Shown in pieces: positions 49,974-58,949 of a DNA stretch of 64,000 nt. Where the stretch lies: NCBI RefSeq assembly GCF_020535405.1, contig NZ_CP085036.1, forward strand, positions 1 through 64,000, in the 5' to 3' direction. The translations under genes and the position numbers were made by a program. This stretch comes from Antiquaquibacter oligotrophicus. GTDB lineage: Bacteria; Actinomycetota; Actinomycetes; Actinomycetales; Microbacteriaceae. How positions within the stretch are numbered: position 1 is the stretch's first letter; every line of letters starts with the position of its first letter. Under the pieces are notes generated by a model. That model saw only the letters and a list, made by a program, of their open reading frames with translations. It searched no databases and was not told the DNA's origin.

Positions 49974-50348
49974 ATGACTGATGCACCCCGGACCAAGCCA
50001 GAAGTCGAGTTCTACGAGGGCCCCGAGCCCACAGAACTCGTGATCATCGACATCATCGAGGGAACGGGCGCCGAAGCAAAGCCGGGCGCCACCGTAGACG
50101 TGCACTACCTCGGCGTCGATTTCGAGACCGGTGAAGAGTTCGACTCCTCGTGGAGCCGCGGTCAGTCGATTGAGTTCCCGCTCGCGGGCCTGATCAAGGG
50201 CTGGCAGGACGGCATCCCGGGGATGAAGGTTGGCGGCCGTCGTCAGCTCATTTGCCCGCCAGCACTCGCGTATGGACCGGCCGGTGGTGGCCACCGCCTC
50301 TCCGGACGCACCCTCACCTTCGTTATTGACCTCCTCGGCGTACGCTGA
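49974..50348 (+). CDS. FKBP-type peptidylprolyl isomerase
   Basis: The protein has 124 residues: a single FKBP domain without signal peptide, so probably cytoplasmic. It shows VDVHYLGVDFETGEEFDSSW, then FPLAGLIKGWQDGIPGMKVGGRRQLICPP, the full FKBP core split here at LIKGW, and a C-terminal LTFVIDLLGV strand. ATG 49974 is chosen over TTG 49962, which would add four residues. It lies 12 bases after rpe and ends 30 bases before hisE. Confidence 0.94.
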   Translation: MTDAPRTKPEVEFYEGPEPTELVIIDIIEGTGAEAKPGATVDVHYLGVDFETGEEFDSSWSRGQSIEFPLAGLIKGWQDGIPGMKVGGRRQLICPPALAYGPAGGGHRLSGRTLTFVIDLLGVR

Positions 50349-50366
50349 GGCCCCTCGCCGAACCGG

Positions 50367-50372
50367 TAGCCT
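50367..50372 (+). promoter_or_regulatory. -10 hexamer of hisE, leaderless
   Basis: TAGCCT is followed by six bases and the hisE GTG, and no Shine-Dalgarno is seen. It would start a leaderless transcript for hisE-hisG-hisF-hisI. Confidence 0.45.
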
Positions 50373-50378
50373 TAGCGC

Positions 50379-50642
50379 GTGAAAAATTTCGACGATCTGT
50401 TCGCCGAGCTCTCCGAACGCGCTGAGTCCCGCCCGTCGGGGTCGCGCACGGTCGAGTTGCTCGACGGCGGCGTTCACGCGATCGGCAAAAAGATCGTCGA
50501 AGAGGCTGCCGAGGTGTGGATGGCCGCCGAGTACCAGTCGCGGGAAGAGACCGCGGAGGAGATCTCACAACTGCTCTACCACCTGCAAGTCCTCATGGTC
50601 GCGAAGGGTCTCACGCCTGCCGATGTCTGGCGACATCTGTAG
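50379..50642 (+). CDS. hisE: phosphoribosyl-ATP pyrophosphatase
   Basis: HisE hydrolyses phosphoribosyl-ATP to phosphoribosyl-AMP, step 2 of histidine synthesis. The protein has 87 residues, a MazG-like four-helix enzyme with the metal-binding [14 protein letters not shown] motif and [15 protein letters not shown]. The GTG start is set by the -10 box six bases upstream. hisG follows after 36 bases, as in many actinobacteria. Confidence 0.95.
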   Translation: MKNFDDLFAELSERAESRPSGSRTVELLDGGVHAIGKKIVEEAAEVWMAAEYQSREETAEEISQLLYHLQVLMVAKGLTPADVWRHL

Positions 50643-50678
50643 ACCGAGCACCCCACCCGACGACCAGGAGAGACAACC

Positions 50679-51518
50679 ATGCTGAGAATTGCGGTCCCGA
50701 ACAAGGGATCTTTGAGTGAGACCGCGGCTGAGATGCTGCAAGAGGCCGGTTACACCGGTCGACGTGATCCGCGCGCACTGAGCGCTCTCGACGCACGCAA
50801 CGATGTCGAGTTTTTTTACCTTCGTCCGCGTGACATCGCGACCTATGTCGGGTCGGGAGCGCTCGACGTCGGTATCACGGGGCGCGACCTGCTGTTGGAC
50901 TCCCGAAGCGAGGCACAGGAGATCTCGACCCTCGATTTCGGGGAGTCGACTTTCCGTTTTGCGGCAATCCCCGGGCGCTTCACCGAGCTCGCCGATCTTG
51001 AGGGGGTTCGTGTCGCGACAAGTTACCCGGGCCTCGTCGGCGACTTCCTGGCCCGTCATGGCGTGTCAGTGACGATGGTCTCGCTCGATGGGGCAGTCGA
51101 GTCCGCGGTCAAGCTCGGTGTCGCGGATGCCGTCGCTGATGTTGTGTCGACAGGATCGACACTGCGCGCTCAGGGGCTCGAGATCTTCGGTCCGGTCATC
51201 CTGGACTCCACGGCCGTGCTCATCAGCGCGTCACCGCAGTTGCCCGGCATCTCGACTCTTCAGCGCCGCCTGCAGGGTGTGCTCGTCGCTCGCCAGTACG
51301 TGCTCGTCGACTATGACGTGCCACGAGAGCACCTCGAAGCGGCAACACGCATCACGCCTGGACTTGAGAGCCCGACCCTTTCGCCACTTCACGACCCGAA
51401 CTGGGTTGCGGTGCGGTCGATGGTTCCGCGATCCGACGCGAACGATGTCATGGACGCTTTGCACGCCGTCGGGGCCCGCGCGATCCTTGTCAGCGCGATT
51501 CACGCTGCGCGGATCTGA
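50679..51518 (+). CDS. hisG: ATP phosphoribosyltransferase, long form
   Basis: HisG makes phosphoribosyl-ATP from ATP and PRPP and is the feedback-controlled first step of histidine synthesis. The protein has 279 residues, the long form with a C-terminal ACT-like regulatory domain. It begins [19 protein letters not shown], and the PRPP motif appears as [19 protein letters not shown]. No hisZ is needed for this form. CAGGAGAG lies before ATG 50679. Confidence 0.96.
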   Translation: MLRIAVPNKGSLSETAAEMLQEAGYTGRRDPRALSALDARNDVEFFYLRPRDIATYVGSGALDVGITGRDLLLDSRSEAQEISTLDFGESTFRFAAIPGRFTELADLEGVRVATSYPGLVGDFLARHGVSVTMVSLDGAVESAVKLGVADAVADVVSTGSTLRAQGLEIFGPVILDSTAVLISASPQLPGISTLQRRLQGVLVARQYVLVDYDVPREHLEAATRITPGLESPTLSPLHDPNWVAVRSMVPRSDANDVMDALHAVGARAILVSAIHAARI

Positions 51519-51519
51519 C

Positions 51520-52272
51520 GTGGGCGTCGCAGTTCGGGTCATCCCGTGCCTTGACGTCGCCGACGGGCGTGTGGTCAAGGGAGTCAACTTCCTCAATCTC
51601 CGGGATGCCGGAGACCCGGTCGAACTCGCTCGCAAGTACTACGAGCAGGGCGCCGATGAGATCACGTTCCTCGACGTGACTGCCACGGTCGACAACCGCG
51701 CGACGACCTACGACGTGGTGCGAGCCACGGCCGAGCAAGTGTTCATTCCGCTCACCGTCGGCGGGGGAGTCCGCTCGACCGACGATGTCTCGCGACTGCT
51801 CGCGAGCGGTGCCGACAAGGTCGGCGTCAATAGCGCAGCGATTGCCCGCCCGGAACTCATCGGGGAGATCGCCGATCGATTCGGCGCACAGGTTCTCGTT
51901 CTGAGCCTCGACGTGCGTCGCTCCGGCGGCCGTTTCATTGTCACCACCCACGGTGGGCGCACCGACACCGATCTCGATGCTCTCGAGTGGGCGGCGGAGG
52001 CGATCGAGCGCGGTGCGGGGGAGTTGCTCGTCAACTCGATTGACGCCGACGGAACGAAGGATGGCTTCGATCTCGAACTCGTCACCGCCATGCGCGAGAT
52101 CAGCTCGGTGCCCGTTGTCGCCAGCGGCGGTGCGGGAGCCGTGGGGGACTTCCTCCCCGCGATAGCGGCGGGTGCCGATGCCGTGCTCGCGGCCTCCGTG
52201 TTCCACAATGGAGAACTGACGGTGGGCGAAGTCAAGAGCGCCCTCGGTGAGGCTGGAGTGCTGACACGATGA
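51520..52272 (+). CDS. hisF: imidazole glycerol phosphate synthase subunit HisF
   Basis: HisF is the cyclase subunit that forms imidazole glycerol phosphate and AICAR with ammonia from HisH. The protein has 250 residues, a TIM barrel. The catalytic aspartates are D12 ([14 protein letters not shown]) and D131 ([10 protein letters not shown]); the phosphate loops include VGGGVRST and the [13 protein letters not shown] stretch. hisH, hisA and hisB are not nearby. GTG 51520 lies one base after hisG; the stop overlaps hisI by four. Confidence 0.96.
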   Translation: MGVAVRVIPCLDVADGRVVKGVNFLNLRDAGDPVELARKYYEQGADEITFLDVTATVDNRATTYDVVRATAEQVFIPLTVGGGVRSTDDVSRLLASGADKVGVNSAAIARPELIGEIADRFGAQVLVLSLDVRRSGGRFIVTTHGGRTDTDLDALEWAAEAIERGAGELLVNSIDADGTKDGFDLELVTAMREISSVPVVASGGAGAVGDFLPAIAAGADAVLAASVFHNGELTVGEVKSALGEAGVLTR

Positions 52273-52655
52273 GCGAGCTAACGCAGGAGACCGTTGGTCC
52301 GGTTCTCGACCGAGTTCGATTCGGTTCGGACGGATTGATCCCTGCGATCATCCAAGAGCGTGCGACGCGGGATGTTCTCATGCTCGGCTACATGGACAGG
52401 GAGGCCCTCCGGCGCACCCTCACCGAGGGACGTGTGACGTTCTGGAGCCGCAGCCGTCAGGAGTACTGGCGTAAGGGCGACACGAGCGGGAACATCCAGC
52501 TGGTGACGGGCGCGGCTCTCGACTGTGATGACGACACGATCCTCGTGACGGTCGATCAGCATGGCGCCGCCTGCCACACGGGTGCCCACGCGTGTTTCGA
52601 CGTCGATCCGTTGGAGCCCGCCATCGCCGTGAGTCTGGGAGGAACCGATGGATAA
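52269..52655 (+). CDS. hisI: phosphoribosyl-AMP cyclohydrolase
   Basis: HisI is the zinc enzyme that opens the purine ring of phosphoribosyl-AMP, step 3 of histidine synthesis. The protein has 128 residues and is a stand-alone HisI not fused to HisE. It shows [33 protein letters not shown] and the metal-binding [18 protein letters not shown] region followed by [11 protein letters not shown] 52269 overlaps hisF; the stop overlaps trpE by eight bases, joining the his and trp blocks. Confidence 0.96.
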   Translation: MSELTQETVGPVLDRVRFGSDGLIPAIIQERATRDVLMLGYMDREALRRTLTEGRVTFWSRSRQEYWRKGDTSGNIQLVTGAALDCDDDTILVTVDQHGAACHTGAHACFDVDPLEPAIAVSLGGTDG

Positions 52656-54168
52656 CACGACCACGCGCGACGACTTCGATTCGCGTGTCGCGGCCGGCCA
52701 TCGTGTGGTTCCGGTCATCCGCGAGCTGTTTGCCGACAGCGAGACCCCGGTGGGCATCTACCGCAAGCTTGCGCACGGCCGCCCCGGCACTTTCCTCCTC
52801 GAATCCGCGGAGCAGGGCGGCATCTGGTCACGGTACTCGTTTGTCGGCGTCTCGACCTTTGGAGTGCTCACCCAGAACGGCAGCGACACCGTATGGCTCG
52901 ACTACGGGTTGTCGGCCGAACGCGCCCTCGGCGCGACGCCAACCGCGCCGCTCGAGGCGATCGCACACCTCTACGCCCGGTGGTCGACTCCGCGGGTCGA
53001 CGGGCATCCGCCCTTGACGGGGGGTCTCGTTGGATTCATCGGTTGGGAAGCCATCCGCCAACTCGAGCGACTTCCGGATGCCCCGCCAGCCGAGATACCG
53101 ATCCCTGGCCAGGCCCTGGGTTTTGTCTCGGAGCTTGTGGTCCTCGATCACCGCAATGGAACGGTGCTCCTCATCGCGACGGCGCTCAACGATGGAACAG
53201 AGTCGGGCGATGAGCTCTGGGCGAGTGCTCAAAAGCGGCTCGACGGACTGCAATCCGGCCTTGCAAGCCCGGCGGATGCCTCGTTGGCGATCGTCGACTT
53301 CGAGACGATGCCCCAGCCTCAGCTTCGTGTCACGAAGGAGACGTTCTCGGCGGCGATCGAACGATCCAAGCAGCACATCCGCGACGGCGACGTGTTCCAG
53401 GTCGTCATCTCGCAGCGCTTCGACCACCCGATGACCGCCGAGCCGCTCGACGTCTACCGAGTGCTGCGAACGCTGAACCCTTCTCCGTACATGTACTACT
53501 TGAGCCTCGAGACGCCAGAGGGCGAACCATACGTCATCGTGGGTTCCAGCCCCGAGGCAATGGTCAAGGTGACGGGGGAGCGGGTTTACATGCATCCGAT
53601 CGCCGGCTCACGCCCGCGAGGACAAACGCCTGAGGCCGATCTCGACCTGTCCGAGGAGCTCCTCGCCGACGACAAGGAGAAGGCCGAGCACCTCATGCTC
53701 GTTGATCTGGCACGAAACGACCTGCAAAAAGTGTGCCGTGCCGGATCGGTCGAGGTGACCGAGTTCATGCAGGTGGAGCGTTTCAGCCACATCATGCACC
53801 TCGTCTCCTCCGTCGAGGGAGACCTATTGTCGTCCGCCACATCCATCGATGTCTTCAGGGCCACCTTCCCCGCGGGTACGCTCTCCGGCGCACCCAAGCC
53901 GCGTGCACTCGAGATCATCGATGATCTCGAACCGGCCCAGCGTGGTGTCTACGGTGGAGTCGTCGGCTACTTCGACTTCGCGGGAGATGCCGACCTCGCG
54001 ATCGCGATCCGCACGGCGGTCATTGCACGCGGTGTGGCCCATGTTCAGGCCGGCGCTGGGCTCGTCGCCGACTCTGACCCAGAAGCCGAGTACGAAGAAT
54101 CCCGCAACAAGGCCGCTGCACCCCTCAGAGCCGTCGCAATAGCCAACGCGTTGCACTCAGCACAGTGA
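52648..54168 (+). CDS. trpE: anthranilate synthase component I
   Basis: TrpE makes anthranilate from chorismate and glutamine-derived ammonia. The protein has 506 residues. The N-terminal part holds the tryptophan feedback site (LLESAEQGGIWSRYSFVG). The chorismate-binding domain shows SPYMYYL, PIAGSRPRGQTPEADLD, the VDLARNDLQKVC motif and GTLSGAPKPRALEIIDDLE. The partner TrpG and TrpD are not in this window. No tryptophan-rich leader peptide precedes it. GGGAGG lies upstream of ATG 52648, which overlaps hisI. Confidence 0.96.
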   Translation: MDNTTTRDDFDSRVAAGHRVVPVIRELFADSETPVGIYRKLAHGRPGTFLLESAEQGGIWSRYSFVGVSTFGVLTQNGSDTVWLDYGLSAERALGATPTAPLEAIAHLYARWSTPRVDGHPPLTGGLVGFIGWEAIRQLERLPDAPPAEIPIPGQALGFVSELVVLDHRNGTVLLIATALNDGTESGDELWASAQKRLDGLQSGLASPADASLAIVDFETMPQPQLRVTKETFSAAIERSKQHIRDGDVFQVVISQRFDHPMTAEPLDVYRVLRTLNPSPYMYYLSLETPEGEPYVIVGSSPEAMVKVTGERVYMHPIAGSRPRGQTPEADLDLSEELLADDKEKAEHLMLVDLARNDLQKVCRAGSVEVTEFMQVERFSHIMHLVSSVEGDLLSSATSIDVFRATFPAGTLSGAPKPRALEIIDDLEPAQRGVYGGVVGYFDFAGDADLAIAIRTAVIARGVAHVQAGAGLVADSDPEAEYEESRNKAAAPLRAVAIANALHSAQ

Positions 54169-54755
54169 GCGCACGCCGACTCAAATACATCACTCTCGCG
54201 ACGGGTCTCCTCGGCGGTGTTCTCGCGCTCGTCGCGTGGACGCAGGTGTGGTTCACGGTCACGCTTACCGACGACGTGAGCATCCCCATCGCCGGCGATC
54301 GCGCTGCGGGGGCCCTTGCGGCGCTTGGTCTCAGCACACTCGCGCTCGTGGGTGCGTTGGCGATTGCAGGACCGATATTCCGCGTGATTCTTGGTGTGCT
54401 CGCGGCCGCTCTCGGTGCAGTCATTGGCGTCTCGTCGATTCTCGCCATCGTCGACCCGATCGCGGAGTCCGCCGCCTCGATCTCGGAGCGAACAGGTGTT
54501 GCTGGCGATGATTCTCTTCGTGAACTCATCGTGTCGATCGATACGTCAGGGTGGCCGATCGGCGGCGTCATCATCGGGGTACTGATCCTCGCCTTTTCCG
54601 GCGCTGTCATTGCGACATCGAGCCAGTGGCCCTCCAGCTCCCGTCGATACAGCGCGACACGGCTCGAGGGGGAGAACGGCGAGTCGCCGAGCGAGCTATG
54701 GGATGCCCTCAGCGACGGGAGCGACCCGACGACGACCGATCCTCGTTCCCCCTAG
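54165..54755 (+). CDS. Trp biosynthesis-associated membrane protein
   Basis: The protein has 196 residues with four predicted membrane segments (about 8-28, 47-68, 70-95, 130-152). A TQVWF motif follows the first and SSQWPSSSRRY follows the last. These features match the actinobacterial family annotated as Trp biosynthesis-associated membrane protein, found between trpE and trpC. Its function is unknown. GTG 54165 overlaps the trpE stop by four bases. Confidence 0.9.
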   Translation: MSARRLKYITLATGLLGGVLALVAWTQVWFTVTLTDDVSIPIAGDRAAGALAALGLSTLALVGALAIAGPIFRVILGVLAAALGAVIGVSSILAIVDPIAESAASISERTGVAGDDSLRELIVSIDTSGWPIGGVIIGVLILAFSGAVIATSSQWPSSSRRYSATRLEGENGESPSELWDALSDGSDPTTTDPRSP

Positions 54756-54758
54756 AAT
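54753..54758 (+). promoter_or_regulatory. internal -10 box in the trp cluster
   Basis: TAGAAT overlaps the stop codon of the Trp-associated membrane protein gene and lies 28 bases before the HGxxPAAW gene, with ACGGAG as ribosome site between. It could give extra transcription of the trpCBA part. Confidence 0.4.
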
Positions 54759-54786
54759 TGATGTGCACCTCGACGAACGGAGATCG

Positions 54787-55014
54787 ATGAACGAGACTGA
54801 CCCCGGCCACGGCAACTCACCGGCTGCCTGGACGGCCGTCGTCATCATGCTGGTCGGTTTTACCATCGGTACGATCGCCTTCTTCTTCGACCTCGCGTGG
54901 CTCGTCGTCGCTTCTGCAGGTCTCGTAGTCGTCGGCGCGGTCGTCGGCTGGCTTCTTTCTAAGGCGGGCTACGGCGTCGGTGGCTCCCGCGTTACTCAGA
55001 AGGCACACAACTAG
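54787..55014 (+). CDS. HGxxPAAW family small membrane protein
   Basis: The protein has 75 residues. The signature HGNSPAAWT lies at 8-16, followed by two hydrophobic segments (about 16-34 and 38-58) and a short polar tail. The family occurs in actinobacteria next to trpC, and its role is unknown. ATG 54787 has ACGGAG upstream. trpC starts directly after the stop. Confidence 0.88.
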   Translation: MNETDPGHGNSPAAWTAVVIMLVGFTIGTIAFFFDLAWLVVASAGLVVVGAVVGWLLSKAGYGVGGSRVTQKAHN

Positions 55015-55785
55015 GTGCTCGGCGAACTTGTCGCCGGAGCCCTCGCGGATGCTTCGGCGCGTCGTAGCGTGCGCTCGATCGACGACGTGGAGCGCGCGGC
55101 ACTCGCTGCGCCACCGGCCCTCGATGCCCGTGCAGCACTGGCGCCGCGGAGCTCGGTGCACATCATCGCCGAGGTGAAGCGTGCGAGCCCCTCGCGCGGC
55201 GCGCTCGCAAGCATCCCGGACCCGGCAGCCCTCGCGGCGTTGTACGAGCTGGGCGGCGCGAGCGCGATCAGTGTGCTCACGGAGGAGCGGAAGTTCAAGG
55301 GTTCGCTCGCCGACCTCGAGGCAGTCCGCGCCGCTGTGTCCCTCCCGGTCCTGCGGAAAGATTTCATCGCCGAGCCGTATCAGGTCTTCGAAGCTCGAGC
55401 CGCTGGTGCCGATCTTGTGCTTCTCATTGTCGCCGCGCTCGACCAGCCGACGCTGTCGTCGCTGTTCACGCTCATCAATGAACTGGGTATGACGCCGCTC
55501 GTGGAGACTCATTCGGCGGAGGAGCTCGACAGAGCACTCGACCTGGGGGCGGATGTCGTCGGCGTCAATGCGCGCGACCTTTCGACCTTCGAACTCGACA
55601 AGAACCTGTTCGGGGAACTCGCAACGGCCATTCCCGAGGGTGTCGTCAAGATCGCGGAGTCCGCCGTCACGTCACCGGATGACGTCGCACACTACCGTCG
55701 CGCAGGAGCCGACGTTGTGCTCGTGGGGGAGGCGCTCGTCACCGGGGATCCCGTCGCGACGCTGAAACGATTTTTGGAGCCATGA
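55015..55785 (+). CDS. trpC: indole-3-glycerol phosphate synthase
   Basis: TrpC closes the indole ring from CdRP. The protein has 256 residues, a single-function TIM barrel not fused to TrpF. The [13 protein letters not shown] motif carries the catalytic lysine K55. Others are [29 protein letters not shown] and [16 protein letters not shown] 55015 abuts the preceding stop, and the stop overlaps trpB by four bases. Confidence 0.96.
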   Translation: MLGELVAGALADASARRSVRSIDDVERAALAAPPALDARAALAPRSSVHIIAEVKRASPSRGALASIPDPAALAALYELGGASAISVLTEERKFKGSLADLEAVRAAVSLPVLRKDFIAEPYQVFEARAAGADLVLLIVAALDQPTLSSLFTLINELGMTPLVETHSAEELDRALDLGADVVGVNARDLSTFELDKNLFGELATAIPEGVVKIAESAVTSPDDVAHYRRAGADVVLVGEALVTGDPVATLKRFLEP

Positions 55786-56981
55786 TGTATCGCGATGAAC
55801 TCGGCCCGTACTTCGGTGACTTCGGGGGGCGTTTTGTTCCCGAGTCGCTTATCGCGGCCCTCGATGAACTAGACGTCGCCTATCGCGACGCAAAGACCGA
55901 TCCGGTGTTCCAGTCCGAGCTGGCGGCGCTTCACGCCACGTACACGGGTCGACCGTCGATCATCACCGAGGTTCCGCGGTTCGCCGAGCACGCCGGCGGA
56001 GCCCGCATCATCCTCAAGCGCGAGGACCTGAACCACACGGGCTCGCACAAGATCAACAATGTTCTCGGTCAGGCTCTTCTCGCCCGGCGCCTTGGCAAGA
56101 CCCGCCTCATTGCCGAGACCGGCGCGGGCCAGCATGGGGTTGCCACGGCAACCGCCGCGGCCCTCTTCGGTATGTCGTGCGTCGTCTACATGGGTGAGGT
56201 CGACACCGAGCGACAGGCACTCAACGTCGCTCGCATGCGTCTGCTCGGGGCCGAGGTCATCCCCGTCAAGACCGGCTCGCGCACACTCAAGGATGCGATC
56301 AACGAGGCACTGCGCGATTGGGTCGCCAACGTCGCGGACACTCATTACCTCCTCGGCACCGTCGCCGGCCCGCACCCGTTCCCAGTTATGGTGCGCGACT
56401 TCCACAAGATCATCGGTGAAGAAGCTCGTCAGCAAGTCCTCGAGCTCACCGGTCGACTGCCGGATGCCGTTGCCGCCTGTGTTGGCGGTGGCAGCAACGC
56501 CATCGGCATCTTCCATGCCTTCCTCGACGATCCCGAGGTCGCGCTGTACGGCTACGAGGCCGCTGGCGACGGGCACCTGACCGAGCGTCACGCTGCGACA
56601 CTCACCCGTGGCCGCCCCGGCGTTCTCCATGGAGCGAAGAGCTACATGCTGCAGGACGAGGACGGGCAAACGCTCGAGTCGCACTCCATCTCCGCTGGTC
56701 TCGACTATCCGGGTGTCGGTCCGGAGCACGCGTGGCTTCACGACATCGGACGAGCGAGCTACCTCCCGGTGACCGATGACGAAGCGATGCAGGCGTTGCG
56801 CCTCCTCAGCCGCACCGAGGGGATCATTCCCGCGATCGAGTCGTCGCACGCCCTTGCCGGAGCGCTCACGCTCGGGCGTGAACTCGGGCCGGAGTCGATC
56901 ATCCTCGTCAATCTCTCCGGTCGCGGAGACAAGGACATGGAAACCGCAGCCACGTACTTCGACATCCTGGATGCCCGATGA
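55782..56981 (+). CDS. trpB: tryptophan synthase beta chain
   Basis: TrpB is the PLP enzyme that joins indole and serine. The protein has 399 residues, TrpB1 type. It shows [27 protein letters not shown] with PLP-lysine K90, [12 protein letters not shown], and the GGGSNAIG phosphate loop. ATG 55782 overlaps trpC, and the stop overlaps trpA by four bases, as expected for subunits of one complex. It needs the PLP whose synthase genes are at 2.6-4.1 kb. Confidence 0.98.
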   Translation: MMYRDELGPYFGDFGGRFVPESLIAALDELDVAYRDAKTDPVFQSELAALHATYTGRPSIITEVPRFAEHAGGARIILKREDLNHTGSHKINNVLGQALLARRLGKTRLIAETGAGQHGVATATAAALFGMSCVVYMGEVDTERQALNVARMRLLGAEVIPVKTGSRTLKDAINEALRDWVANVADTHYLLGTVAGPHPFPVMVRDFHKIIGEEARQQVLELTGRLPDAVAACVGGGSNAIGIFHAFLDDPEVALYGYEAAGDGHLTERHAATLTRGRPGVLHGAKSYMLQDEDGQTLESHSISAGLDYPGVGPEHAWLHDIGRASYLPVTDDEAMQALRLLSRTEGIIPAIESSHALAGALTLGRELGPESIILVNLSGRGDKDMETAATYFDILDAR

Positions 56982-57763
56982 GCCGCGTCGCGGACGTCAT
57001 CGCCGCGCGTCGCGATGCCGGATCGGGGGCGCTCGTCGGCTACCTCCCCGCAGGATTCCCTGACCTCTCGACGAGCATCGACGCCGCTGTGGCCCTCGCG
57101 CACAACGGCGTTGATGTCATCGAACTCGGACTTCCGTACTCCGACCCCGTCATGGACGGAACGGTCATTCAGAAGGCAACCCAGACCGCGCTTGCCGGCG
57201 GTTTCCGACTGGCCCACGGTTTCGAGGCGGTGCGCCAGATCACGGCGCAGACCGACGTGCCGGTTCTCGTGATGACGTACTGGAATCCCGTGGTCCAGTA
57301 CGGCGTCGATCGCTTCGCTGACGACCTGCGCGCCGCGGGTGGAGCCGGTCTCATCACGCCGGATCTCATCCCGGATGAGGCGGGCGATTGGCTCGCGGCA
57401 TCCGACCGCGTCGATCTCGACCGCGTCTTTCTCGCTGCACCGTCGTCCACAGACGAACGACTGCGCCAGTCCGTTGAACTCAGTCGCGGGTTCGTGTACG
57501 CGGTCTCCACGATGGGGATCACGGGTGCCAGGAGCGACGTCGATTCGGCCGCGCGCACTCTCGTCGACAGGCTCCGTACGGTCGGGGCGACGTCGACGTG
57601 TGTTGGCCTTGGAATCTCAACCGCCGAGCAGGTGCGCGAAGTGCTCGCCTACGCCGATGGCGCCATCGTGGGGTCCGCACTCGTGAGGGCCCTCGCCGAC
57701 GATGGCGTCGAGGGTGTCGCCCGTGCCGCCGCCGCTCTCTCCGCCGGTACTAGACTCGCGTAG
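56978..57763 (+). CDS. trpA: tryptophan synthase alpha chain
   Basis: TrpA cleaves indole-3-glycerol phosphate and passes indole to TrpB. The protein has 261 residues. The catalytic residues are E49 and D60 in [15 protein letters not shown]. Also present are [22 protein letters not shown], and the phosphate loop [10 protein letters not shown] followed by [13 protein letters not shown] 56978 overlaps trpB by four bases. A -10 box for lgt lies inside its last codons. Confidence 0.97.
   Translation: MSRVADVIAARRDAGSGALVGYLPAGFPDLSTSIDAAVALAHNGVDVIELGLPYSDPVMDGTVIQKATQTALAGGFRLAHGFEAVRQITAQTDVPVLVMTYWNPVVQYGVDRFADDLRAAGGAGLITPDLIPDEAGDWLAASDRVDLDRVFLAAPSSTDERLRQSVELSRGFVYAVSTMGITGARSDVDSAARTLVDRLRTVGATSTCVGLGISTAEQVREVLAYADGAIVGSALVRALADDGVEGVARAAAALSAGTRLA
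57751..57756 (+). promoter_or_regulatory. -10 hexamer of lgt
   Basis: TAGACT lies inside the end of trpA. Transcription from about 57764 would give a 22-base leader with GAAAGG nine bases before the lgt TTG. Confidence 0.5.
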
Positions 57764-57785
57764 TCCGTACGAAAGGTCTGAAGGT

Positions 57786-58877
57786 TTGTCGTTCCTGCCG
57801 CTCTCCATCCCGAGCCCGCCCGAGGATTGGCGCAGCATCGACTTCGGTCGTTGGCTCGCCTCGACGTTCGGGTGGGAGTTTGCCGAGTCCTGGCGCATTG
57901 CGACCTACGCCCTTCTCATCCTCGTCGGCATTGTGCTCGCGACCGCCTGGGTCAACTCCCGACTGAAGGCGCGCGGAGCCGAGCCGGGTGTCGTGCTCGA
58001 CGTGATCATTTTCGCCGTGCCGCTCGGACTCGTGGGTGCGCGTGCCTACCACGTGCTTACGCACCTCGGCGACTACTTCTACGAGGGCTCGAACCCGTGG
58101 AATCCGCTCCAGCCTGGCAGCGTATGGGCGATCTGGGAGGGCGGCAACGCCATCATCGGCTCGCTCATCGGAGGCGCCATCGGTGCCTACATCGGATGCC
58201 GCGTCACGGGCCTGCGCTTCTGGACCTTCGCGGATGCCCTTGCCCCCGCCATTCTCCTGGCTCAGGTCATCGGTCGCCTCGGCAACTACGTCAATCACGA
58301 GCTCTTCGGTCTGCCGACCGATCTGCCGTGGGGCCTCGAAATCCCGAGCCCCAATCCGGCCATCCCCGTCGGTCTGCCCGAGGGAACTCTCTTCCACCCG
58401 ACGTTCCTCTACGAGATGATCTGGAACACCGTCGGAATCGTCTTCCTGCTCACGATGGAGCGTCAGTTCCGTCTACAGCGTCGCCGTATTGCGGGCCTCT
58501 CGATCGTTGTTCCGGTTGGCGATGCTCAACCTCGACTCCAATGGGGCAAGGTCTGGGCCCTGTACCTCGTCTGGTACGGCGTTGGGCGTGTCATTTTCGA
58601 GTCGATTCGGATCGATCCGAGCGAGGTTTTCTTCGGCATCCGCGCCAACGTCTGGGGTGCCTTCGCACTCATCGTCATCGGTGTCGTTCTGTACCTCGTT
58701 CAGCGTCGCCGTCACCCGGGTCTCGAGCCGAGCCCGTACGTGCCGGGTCGCGAGTGGGTCCCGGGGGGTGCTGTAGACTCGGACGAGACCTATTCGGACT
58801 CCGACGACCCCAGCGACGAGGCTGCGACGGAGCCTGAGTTGGCCGCCACAAGCGGATCACAAACCCCGACCTCCTAA
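57786..58877 (+). CDS. lgt: prolipoprotein diacylglyceryl transferase
   Basis: Lgt transfers diacylglycerol to the lipobox cysteine of prelipoproteins at the membrane. The protein has 363 residues with about seven membrane segments and the signature QVIGRLGNYVNHELFGLP. GARAYHVLTH and the C-terminal VWYGVGRVIFESIR are also typical. It begins at TTG 57786, since no ATG or GTG lies between the trpA stop and the conserved start and GAAAGG is well placed. An acidic Ser/Asp/Glu-rich tail of about 35 residues follows the last membrane segment, usual in actinobacteria. The substrate-binding lipoprotein at 30.1 kb is a likely client. Confidence 0.95.
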   Translation: MSFLPLSIPSPPEDWRSIDFGRWLASTFGWEFAESWRIATYALLILVGIVLATAWVNSRLKARGAEPGVVLDVIIFAVPLGLVGARAYHVLTHLGDYFYEGSNPWNPLQPGSVWAIWEGGNAIIGSLIGGAIGAYIGCRVTGLRFWTFADALAPAILLAQVIGRLGNYVNHELFGLPTDLPWGLEIPSPNPAIPVGLPEGTLFHPTFLYEMIWNTVGIVFLLTMERQFRLQRRRIAGLSIVVPVGDAQPRLQWGKVWALYLVWYGVGRVIFESIRIDPSEVFFGIRANVWGAFALIVIGVVLYLVQRRRHPGLEPSPYVPGREWVPGGAVDSDETYSDSDDPSDEAATEPELAATSGSQTPTS

Positions 58878-58949
58878 TCCCACGGAGGCCGTTCACCCCT
58901 TGGGCCGCCGACGTCCCGCATTTCCAGCACCATCGTGAGGACGGTAGCC

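Noticed and set aside
52640..52650. trp attenuator with a Trp-rich leader peptide before trpE
   Set aside because: trpE overlaps hisI by eight bases, leaving no leader.
54761..54790. Nine-codon upstream ORF before the HGxxPAAW gene
   Set aside because: The ATG lies only two bases after the -10 hexamer, so it would be upstream of the expected transcription start. The stop overlap is probably chance.
58772..58777. TAGACT in lgt as a gltB promoter
   Set aside because: It lies inside coding sequence about 170 bases before gltB, and no further support was found.
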